A stretch of 5,888 nucleotides of DNA from the NCBI GenBank assembly GCA_937967755.1, contig CALBTA010000642.1:1-5888 (forward strand), given 5' to 3'. Below, in pieces: positions 1-4,544 of this stretch (positions are counted from its first letter, which is position 1; every line of letters begins with the position of its first letter). Made by a program: the position numbers and the translations under genes. The notes below the pieces were generated by a model that did no database searches, had not been told where the DNA came from, and worked only from the letters and a program-made list of their open reading frames with translations. Source of the stretch: an uncultured Planctomycetaceae bacterium (GTDB lineage Bacteria > Planctomycetota > Planctomycetia > Pirellulales > Pirellulaceae).

Positions 1-29
1 TTGACACATTCAAGGGGCATTGTTAACGT
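1..29 (+). promoter_or_regulatory. Sigma-70-type promoter for tRNA-Ala
   Basis: A perfect -35 hexamer TTGACA lies at 1-6. Seventeen bases later is a weak -10, TAACGT (24-29), which keeps the three most important positions (T1, A2, T6). It is preceded by TG at 21-22, one base before the hexamer, as in an extended -10. Transcription would start near base 36, leaving a leader of about 20 bases before the tRNA for RNase P to remove. The window begins exactly at the -35, so upstream elements cannot be seen. Position and spacing fit well; the weak -10 limits confidence. Confidence 0.55.
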
Positions 30-57
30 ACATTACCTTCATCTTCGCCGATTATTC

Positions 58-130
58 GGGGGATTAGCTCAGTTGGGAGAGCGCTACGCTGGCAGCGTAG
101 AGGTCACCGGTTCGAGCCCGGTATCCTCCA
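58..130 (+). tRNA. tRNA-Ala, anticodon GGC
   Basis: A full 73-base cloverleaf can be folded by eye. The acceptor stem is GGGGGAT (58-64) with ATCCTCC (123-129); the D stem is GCTC/GAGC (67-70 with 79-82); the anticodon stem is CTACG/CGTAG (84-88 with 96-100). The 7-base loop 89-95 carries anticodon GGC at 91-93. The T stem is ACCGG/CCGGT around the TTCGAGC loop (111-117). The third acceptor pair is G60 with T127, the G3:U70 wobble that alanyl-tRNA synthetase recognises, which confirms the identity independently of the anticodon. The discriminator base is A130. The 3' CCA is not encoded (the next bases are CTT), so it must be added by the CCA-adding enzyme. It decodes GCC and GCU alanine codons. 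Confidence 0.97.
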
Positions 131-141
131 CTTTTCACCCA

Positions 142-188
142 CCCAAAGCGCCCAGGCCGGTCCCCGCGGATCGGCCTTTGGCGTTGGG
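142..188 (+). terminator. Large stem-loop after tRNA-Ala, possible terminator or processing signal
   Basis: A 10-pair inner stem (154-163 with 168-177, one G-U pair) closes a CCGC tetraloop. It continues outward through CGCC/GGCG (149-152 with 180-183) and CCCAA/TTGGG (142-146 with 184-188), separated by short internal bulges, giving 19 pairs in total. It starts 12 bases after the tRNA 3' end, where a terminator would be expected. There is no T-run after it, so it is not a classical intrinsic terminator. It could act as a U-less terminator or protect the 3' end of the precursor. Confidence 0.4.
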
Positions 189-307
189 CTAATCCGATCG
201 TGGCTTAGCCCATCCCGGCGAGCGCGGCGGCGCACCTACTTCTTACATCGTCGCTTCCTTCCCCTCGGGGCGAATGGTTGCACGATCCAGCAAACCTTTC
301 CGGTTAT

Positions 308-360
308 GCCGGATGCGCCGCGCACTGATGCCCGCCCGGTGGTTTCGCGGCGCGCCCGGC
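308..360. repeat. Imperfect inverted repeat (stem-loop) in the spacer
   Basis: GCGCCGCG (315-322) pairs with CGCGGCGC (346-353). After a 2-base mismatch, GCCGG (308-312) pairs with CCGGC (356-360). Inside the loop CAC (323-325) can pair with GTG (339-341). No T-run follows. It lies upstream of the candidate permease promoter, so it is probably not in that mRNA. It may end readthrough from the tRNA unit or be a small dispersed palindrome; the sequence alone does not decide. Confidence 0.4.
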
Positions 361-394
361 CTACTTAGAATGCTAACGAAGTTTTTCGGATTCG

Positions 395-421
395 TTGCAA
401 TTCAAGTTCAGCATGTAAGAT
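395..421 (+). promoter_or_regulatory. Weak candidate promoter for the permease gene
   Basis: A -35-like TTGCAA (395-400) and a -10-like TAAGAT (416-421) are separated by only 15 bases, shorter than the usual 16-18. The position suits a short leader before the start codon at 449. This is the best match I see in the spacer, but the spacing makes it doubtful. Confidence 0.25.
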
Positions 422-448
422 CGCTCAGCCTCTCCCGGAGCCCGCACC

Positions 449-1741
449 ATGACCCCCAACATGATCCGCCTCAGCATCATGATGTTCCTGCAGTTCTTTG
501 TGTGGGGCGCGTGGTACGTGTCGATGACGGGATTCATCAACGTCCAGGAAATGGGCGCGGTTACCGGTGCCGCGTATACGGTTGGCCCGCTGGCGGCCAT
601 TATCGCTCCGTTCTTTCTCGGCACGATTGCCGACCGCTTCTTTGCCAGCGAACGCGTGTTGGGTGTACTGCATATCCTCGGCGGGGTGTTTCTGATCGGG
701 GCACCGTTTGCCGCCGCGGCCTACGCCCTGGCCCCTCCGGCGGACGATGCAAGTTTGTTCTACAAATTAGTCCTGCACGATTTGCCGGCCTATGTGCATC
801 CGTTCATTTTGCTGCTGCTGCTGCACATGCTTTGCTACATGCCGACACTCGCGTTGACGACGAGCCTTTCGTTCCAAAACCTGGAAAGCCAAGAGAAGCA
901 GTTCCCCATCGTGCGGGTCTTGGGAACGATTGGGTGGATCGTGGGCAACATTACCGTCAGCTTCCTGCCGGGCAAGGATGAGTCGGCGATGCAGTTCTAC
1001 GTCGCGGGCGGGGCGGCAGTGTTGCTCGGAATCTATTGCTTCACGCTTCCACACACGCCGCCCGCCTTGAAAGGGACGGCGGTCCGCGTCGGTCAGATCC
1101 TTGGCCTCGACTCGCTGAAGTTATTGAAGTCGCCATCGTACTCGGTATTCATTGTTTGCTCTTTCCTACTCTGCATCCCGCTGGCGGGATACTACGCCAT
1201 GGCGCGCAACTACGTCGATGCCTCCGGGGCGTTAGTTAACGGCAGTGCAACGTTCACGATGAGCTTTGGGCAGATGTCCGAAATCTTCTTCATGCTGATC
1301 ATGCCGATCTTTTTCATTCGCTTGGGTGTGAAGAACATGCTTGCGATTGGCATGGCGGCTTGGGTCCTGCGGTATCTGCTGTTCGCCTTTGGGGCAGAGG
1401 ATCAGGTCTTCTGGATGATTCTGCTGGGCATCATTCTGCACGGCATCTGCTACGACTTCTTCTTCGTGACCGGCATGATCTATGCCGATAAGAAGGCAAC
1501 GAAAGACATCCGCGCCCAAGCCCAAGGTTTCCTGGTGCTGGTGACACAGGGTCTGGGCCTGGGGCTGGGGGCGAAGCTGTTCTTCGCTCACGTGATGATG
1601 AACACTTCGGCCGAGGGCAACGCCGACTGGTACACGATCTGGATGTACCCGGCGATCTTTGCGGGTGTTGTGCTGATTGCGTTTTACGCGCTGTTTTGGG
1701 ACCGCGTGCAAGAGCAAGACACGTCGGGAAAGATTGAGTAG
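449..1741 (+). CDS. Nucleoside:H+ symporter family permease (NupG/XapB-like MFS transporter)
   Basis: This 430-residue inner-membrane protein is close in length to E. coli NupG (418). It is predicted to import nucleosides, or a related small molecule, with protons. By-eye alignment to NupG matches along the whole length: FLQFFVWGAW (13-22), ADRF (61-64), YMPT (130-133), FPIVRVLGTIG (152-162), GLD (219-221), GQMSE (274-278), GVKN (293-296), YDFFF (335-339) and IRAQAQG (354-360). Hydrophobic stretches fit 12 helices. Four NupG substrate-site residues (R136, T140, Q261, E264) are present as R156, T160, Q275 and E278. Others differ (F143 to W163, Q225 to A246, N228 to Y249, Y318 to H331, F322 to Y335), so the substrate may not be a standard nucleoside. 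The start has GGAG eight bases upstream and the first helix follows at once. The gene is intact, monocistronic, and convergent with the phosphatase gene. Confidence 0.88.
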   Translation: MTPNMIRLSIMMFLQFFVWGAWYVSMTGFINVQEMGAVTGAAYTVGPLAAIIAPFFLGTIADRFFASERVLGVLHILGGVFLIGAPFAAAAYALAPPADDASLFYKLVLHDLPAYVHPFILLLLLHMLCYMPTLALTTSLSFQNLESQEKQFPIVRVLGTIGWIVGNITVSFLPGKDESAMQFYVAGGAAVLLGIYCFTLPHTPPALKGTAVRVGQILGLDSLKLLKSPSYSVFIVCSFLLCIPLAGYYAMARNYVDASGALVNGSATFTMSFGQMSEIFFMLIMPIFFIRLGVKNMLAIGMAAWVLRYLLFAFGAEDQVFWMILLGIILHGICYDFFFVTGMIYADKKATKDIRAQAQGFLVLVTQGLGLGLGAKLFFAHVMMNTSAEGNADWYTIWMYPAIFAGVVLIAFYALFWDRVQEQDTSGKIE

Positions 1742-1754
1742 CAACGCCCTGCCG

Positions 1755-1822
1755 GTAGGACGGGTTTGTAACCCGTCCATCATCCAGTTTTGAATTTGGG
1801 ACGAGTTACTAACCCGTCCTAC
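1755..1822. repeat. REP/BIME-like inverted pair of palindromes between convergent genes
   Basis: Two 24-base copies, at 1755-1778 and 1799-1822, face each other in inverted orientation across a 20-base spacer. They match at 22 of 24 positions. Each is itself palindromic: GGACGGGTT-TGT-AACCCGTCC (1758-1778) and GGACGAGTT-ACT-AACCCGTCC (1799-1819, one mismatch in the stem). They can form two small hairpins or one long cruciform. The arrangement resembles bacterial REP pairs (BIMEs). Lying between two converging stop codons, it may also terminate or stabilise both transcripts, although no T-run adjoins either stem. Confidence 0.8.
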
Positions 1823-1831
1823 TTTAGGCGG

Positions 1832-3505
1832 CTACGGCTTCAACACCTCAGCGAGTGGGCCTTCGACGGCGTGCATGGGCGTTTCGACGTCCAGCAGTTT
1901 CGCCAGCGTGGGGCCGAGGTTTGCTGGCGAGCATTGTGTGCGGTAGGTTCCCGGTTTCACGCCGGAACCGAGCAGCAGCAGCGGCACGTGCGTGTCGTAG
2001 GGCCAGGGGCTGCCGTGCGTGGCGGCGGCTTTGGTTTGAATGGTGTAGGGTTTCAAGACGAACATCACGTCGCCGCTTCGCTCGGCGTGGAACGCTTTTT
2101 GAAAGTGCGACATCAGCCGCCCGTCGCCGCTTTTCGCCGCCAGGATCTCATCGCGGGTGTAGGCCGCGTGAACTTCGGGAATCTCCTTCAGCGCCGCTTT
2201 GACCGCCGCGCGGGCTTGCGTTAGCCGCTGGCCAGCAAGCACCGCTGGGTCGCGGTTCAGGTTGACCTGATTGACTTCGTCCTCCAAAACATAGGCTTCC
2301 AAATCCGGCGGCTCGCCCAGGGCTTGCCGGACCTTCCCTTCCAGTAACTGGTGAAACTCGTCCAAGTCCTTGTCGCCCAGCGGGTCGCGCTTCGTCGCTT
2401 CGATGCCGACCTGCGGCAGGAATTCCGGCAGCGGGGCAACGCCATGATCGGCCGTCAGCGCCAGCGTCCAATTGCCTTCGCCGATTTGTTCGTCCAGCTG
2501 CTTGATGAACTGGGCCAGCAGTTGATCGGTGCGGAAGGTCATGTCCTGAACTTCCAAACTGTACGGTCCGTACTGATGCCCGGCGTAATCGTTCGACGAC
2601 AGGCCAATGCACAGCAGATCGGTCACGTCGTCGTCGCCGAGGCCCCCGAACTCGATGATCATCATCGCCGCCTCGAGCGTTAGCTGATTGCCAATTGGCG
2701 TCAGCGGCAACTGCTTGTCGAACATCGGATCGTCGGCGGCCGCCAGCGTATGCGGAAACGCCCGGCCCAGCCCGTAAGCTTCGCTTTCAAACTCGTAGTC
2801 ATCTTCGCGGGCGGCGATGTAGCGGTCCTTAGGCAGCAGCAGTTCCCAAGTCGCCCCGGCGTAACGCTGGGCGACGCGGCTTTCGTTCCAGGTGCGGATG
2901 TAGGGCGGAAGCTCTTCGCGGTAATACGTGCTGGTGACCCAGCAGCGGGTATCGAACCAGTAAGCCGCATCGGCCCGGCGGCCCGCCATGAGGATTCCCG
3001 CCCGATCCTTCCAGGCGATGCCGAAGACCTTGGCCTTGCCGGCGGTGCTTCGTTTCATGACGTCGCCCAACGTTTCAGCCTGAAGGCTCCGCGGGCTCAT
3101 CGGGTCGCCCCCTTCGCCATCGGGCAGGCCGACCAGGCGGACGGTTTGATCTTCCACGCAGTAGCGGTCGCGGCCCCAATCGGGGTCGTACCAACCGTTG
3201 CCGATGATGCCGGTGCGGTTGGGGTACGCCCCGGTCAGCATCACGCTGTGGCCGGGCGCGGTGAAGGTGAACGCGTGCCGGTGATAGCAATCGGTGAACG
3301 ACGCGCCGTCGCGGCCAACCGTTTGAAAGAAACCCTCTTCGTCAAACCCGCCCTCGTAAATGTCAAGGTACTTGTAGCAAAGCTGATCGACGCTGACGAC
3401 GACAACCAGCTTTGGCTTAGACTGCGCGAATGCCGGCGACCAGCAGCAAGCAGCCAGCGCGGTCGCCAACAGCAAACGAAGGGAATTGGGAAAGAGCATA
3501 TTCAT
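1832..3505 (-). CDS. Secreted PafA-like alkaline phosphatase (type I phosphodiesterase/NPP-like fold)
   Basis: This 557-residue protein of the alkaline phosphatase superfamily is close in length to the PafA phosphatase of Elizabethkingia (about 546). It should hydrolyse phosphate monoesters outside the cytoplasmic membrane, using two zinc ions. Numbered from 3505, the metal ligands are D40, D306, H310, D353, H354 and H497. The threonine nucleophile is T82 in TAPGH, and N103 lies in the IGNGWYD motif. The pair K166/R168 in KDR corresponds to PafA K162/R164 and marks monoesterases within this group, favouring that activity over diesterase. The N-terminus is a signal sequence (R10, hydrophobic 11-19). 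Either a type I cut follows AFA (25-27) or the lipobox LAAC (17-20) makes it a lipoprotein. The frame extends upstream to a TTG at 3640, but that stretch overlaps the promoter and the heptamer array and precedes the signal peptide. ATG 3505 and ATG 3499 are both possible; the latter has a weak GAAG six bases upstream. The PafA role is established for relatives; the substrate here is inferred. Confidence 0.88.
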   Translation of the reverse strand: MNMLFPNSLRLLLATALAACCWSPAFAQSKPKLVVVVSVDQLCYKYLDIYEGGFDEEGFFQTVGRDGASFTDCYHRHAFTFTAPGHSVMLTGAYPNRTGIIGNGWYDPDWGRDRYCVEDQTVRLVGLPDGEGGDPMSPRSLQAETLGDVMKRSTAGKAKVFGIAWKDRAGILMAGRRADAAYWFDTRCWVTSTYYREELPPYIRTWNESRVAQRYAGATWELLLPKDRYIAAREDDYEFESEAYGLGRAFPHTLAAADDPMFDKQLPLTPIGNQLTLEAAMMIIEFGGLGDDDVTDLLCIGLSSNDYAGHQYGPYSLEVQDMTFRTDQLLAQFIKQLDEQIGEGNWTLALTADHGVAPLPEFLPQVGIEATKRDPLGDKDLDEFHQLLEGKVRQALGEPPDLEAYVLEDEVNQVNLNRDPAVLAGQRLTQARAAVKAALKEIPEVHAAYTRDEILAAKSGDGRLMSHFQKAFHAERSGDVMFVLKPYTIQTKAAATHGSPWPYDTHVPLLLLGSGVKPGTYRTQCSPANLGPTLAKLLDVETPMHAVEGPLAEVLKP

Positions 3506-3533
3506 CTTCGGCAACGGCAAAGGCGGGCGGCGC

Positions 3534-3570
3534 ACTGGGTGCTCTGTACCCAGTACCGGGTACGGAGTAC
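3534..3570. repeat. Heptamer tandem array in the phosphatase leader
   Basis: Read on the plus strand, five consecutive 7-base units start at 3534, 3541, 3548, 3555 and 3562, ending at 3568. All fit ACnnnGT except the second (GCTCTGT), which differs at its first base. As a result GTAC occurs four times at exact 7-base spacing (3546, 3553, 3560, 3567). Units 1 and 3 (ACTGGGT and ACCCAGT) are perfect reverse complements around a 7-base loop. The array sits in the predicted 5' leader, about 30 bases before the phosphatase start codon. Confidence 0.75.
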
Positions 3571-3611
3571 GCGAGTTCAAGACGGCAGAGGGCAATGCAC
3601 CGTCAGGTTGG

Positions 3612-3640
3612 ACTATAGCCACCCGCCCACAGCACGGCAA
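3612..3640 (-). promoter_or_regulatory. Sigma-70-type promoter for the phosphatase gene
   Basis: On the minus strand a -35 TTGCCG (3640-3635, 4 of 6 matches) and a -10 TATAGT (3617-3612, 5 of 6) are separated by exactly 17 bases. Transcription would begin near 3605, giving a leader of about 100 bases that contains the heptamer array. This lets the phosphatase be expressed independently of the upstream nucleotidyltransferase unit. Confidence 0.55.
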
Positions 3641-3667
3641 CGATTCGTGCCGACGAGATTGCTCGTC
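3635..3667 (-). terminator. Two short hairpins just after the nucleotidyltransferase stop codon
   Basis: On the minus strand GACGAG-CAAT-CTCGTC (3667-3652) begins in the stop codon itself. The next hairpin (3652-3635) pairs CGGCA with TGCCG and overlaps the phosphatase -35. Neither has a following U-run, so termination of the upstream operon here is only possible, not shown. Confidence 0.3.
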
Positions 3668-4284
3668 TACTCGGATTCTTCATCTTTCGGCGGCAAATTC
3701 GGCGGGGCCAGACCGGGGAAGGCTTCATCCCAGATGAGCTTCAATTCCCTCCAAACTTTTTGTTTCTGGCCCCAACGCAGAAGGTACTCAACGTCAATAT
3801 CCTGCGCGTTGAAACGCAACACGAACGCTGCGTCCGCCATGTCGATAGCTCGGCCCGCCATTAGCTTGAGCAGAATCAAATCCTCACAAGCGACGACATC
3901 AACCTCTTCCGTGCCAGGCGGCAATACCTTGGGAATTCGACGCTCCACAGCGGTCATTTGATAGTCTTCGGTCGCAAACTGTAGATCGACCTGAATCCGA
4001 ACGTAACTGTCGGGCAGTTGATAGTCGCACTGCACAAGGTCCACACCAACTAGCGGCGTTGTGGGCGGGTAACTGCGCGGGACAACTCTATTCCGCTGTA
4101 ATTCTCGAACAACGTCATCCAAATCCTTGCGCGCCCCGGAGAATAACAGGTCGACATCTTTGGTGAATCGCGCGTGGCCCCACATGGTCATTGCCGCGCC
4201 GCCTAGTAGTGCGACCGGACACTCCAACGGTTGCAGAGTTTTCCAGACGTGCATCAATGTCTCGTGAACGGACTCACTCAACAT
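3667..4284 (-). CDS. Nucleotidyltransferase of the AbiEii/DUF6036-like type
   Basis: This 205-residue cytoplasmic protein has the signature of the DNA polymerase beta-like nucleotidyltransferase fold. GG (28-29) is followed by RFTKDVDL, giving metal ligands D43 and D45, and a third acidic residue is likely D100 in RIQVDLQ. Later, EDLILLK (134-140), AGR (143-145) and DMAD (148-151) match the K..A..R and D..D pattern of AbiEii-type toxins and related minimal nucleotidyltransferases. Such enzymes transfer a nucleotide from an NTP to RNA or protein; the target here is unknown. The start at 4284 is chosen because GGAGAG lies six bases upstream; the frame continues to 4389 but that part has no ribosome-binding site. 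The first 11 bases overlap the 89-residue gene, so the two are probably translationally coupled. The C-terminus (191-205) is Pro-rich then acidic. It could be a toxin, or a substrate-modifying enzyme of the antibiotic nucleotidyltransferase kind. Confidence 0.8.
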   Translation of the reverse strand: MLSESVHETLMHVWKTLQPLECPVALLGGAAMTMWGHARFTKDVDLLFSGARKDLDDVVRELQRNRVVPRSYPPTTPLVGVDLVQCDYQLPDSYVRIQVDLQFATEDYQMTAVERRIPKVLPPGTEEVDVVACEDLILLKLMAGRAIDMADAAFVLRFNAQDIDVEYLLRWGQKQKVWRELKLIWDEAFPGLAPPNLPPKDEESE

Positions 4285-4543
4285 CGTTGTCTCTCCGCGA
4301 CTGTAACTCTCGCGCCCGACGAATGCGATGACGTAACCGATCGGCCTCCGAGTGTTCAAGCCACCGACTATATTCAGCCTTCCAGTCACCGTCGGGGCCT
4401 ACTTTATGCTGAAAACCAGCGATAAGAAGCCGTTCGCCGGACGCGAGCATTCCGAGCCAAGCCTGGTATCGCTCGTCAGAAGGCATCTCCGGAGGCCACG
4501 CTTCGGGAGCAATCTCAGGCGGGGGTATCAGTTGACCAGCCAT
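4274..4543 (-). CDS. Small protein of unknown function coupled to the nucleotidyltransferase
   Basis: I do not recognise this 89-residue protein. It has a Pro-rich start (PPPEIAPEAWPPEMP, 7-21), a probably helical middle (22-46, with LASGERLLIAGF), and a strongly charged C-terminus (64-87) rich in Arg and Glu, likely one helix. No signal peptide, membrane segment, Cys/His cluster or helix-turn-helix is visible. The gene is real on several grounds. GGAG lies seven bases before the ATG, its start is one base after the DUF1552 stop, and its end overlaps the nucleotidyltransferase start by 11 bases. A small protein encoded directly before a minimal nucleotidyltransferase could be its antitoxin or binding partner; that is inference from context only. 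Confidence 0.75.
   Translation of the reverse strand: MAGQLIPPPEIAPEAWPPEMPSDERYQAWLGMLASGERLLIAGFQHKVGPDGDWKAEYSRWLEHSEADRLRHRIRRARELQSRRDNDVE
4291..4296 (-). promoter_or_regulatory. Ribosome-binding site that sets the nucleotidyltransferase start
   Basis: GGAGAG on the minus strand is six bases upstream of the ATG at 4284. It is located inside the last codons of the 89-residue gene, which fits translational coupling and excludes the longer reading from 4389. Confidence 0.75.
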
Positions 4544-4544
4544 G

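Larger units (their letters stand above)
131..448. other. Non-coding spacer between tRNA-Ala and the permease gene
   Basis: This 318-base stretch shows no convincing gene: open frames across it lack a ribosome-binding site and run into the neighbouring genes out of frame. It holds two large stem-loops (142-188 and 308-360), a weak promoter candidate (395-421) and a ribosome-binding site GGAG at 437-440, eight bases before the permease start. No U-tract follows either stem-loop. Confidence 0.6.

Noticed and set aside
1..192. 63-residue open frame containing GLAQLGERYAGS and GSSPVSST
   Set aside because: It is the translated tRNA-Ala gene, a well-known spurious protein type; the cloverleaf explains the sequence.
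274..981. 235-residue plus-strand open frame overlapping the permease start
   Set aside because: It is out of frame with the permease, rich in Arg and His with no coherent domain, while the overlapping frame matches NupG along its whole length.
1788..1791. TTTT after the first palindrome as an intrinsic terminator tract
   Set aside because: It begins 10 bases beyond the stem end and is only four bases long, too far and too short for a classical terminator.
3534..3570. The GTAC array as a CRISPR or transposon end
   Set aside because: The units are 7 bases with no spacers, and there is no neighbouring cas or transposase gene and no target-site duplication.
2750..3961. 403-residue plus-strand open frame
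   Set aside because: It runs antisense to the phosphatase and crosses into the nucleotidyltransferase. It has no ribosome-binding site and no recognisable motif, and is a high-GC shadow frame.
4285..4389. 35-residue N-terminal extension of the nucleotidyltransferase
   Set aside because: It lies wholly inside the 89-residue gene, has no ribosome-binding site, and a strong GGAGAG sits correctly before the ATG at 4284.
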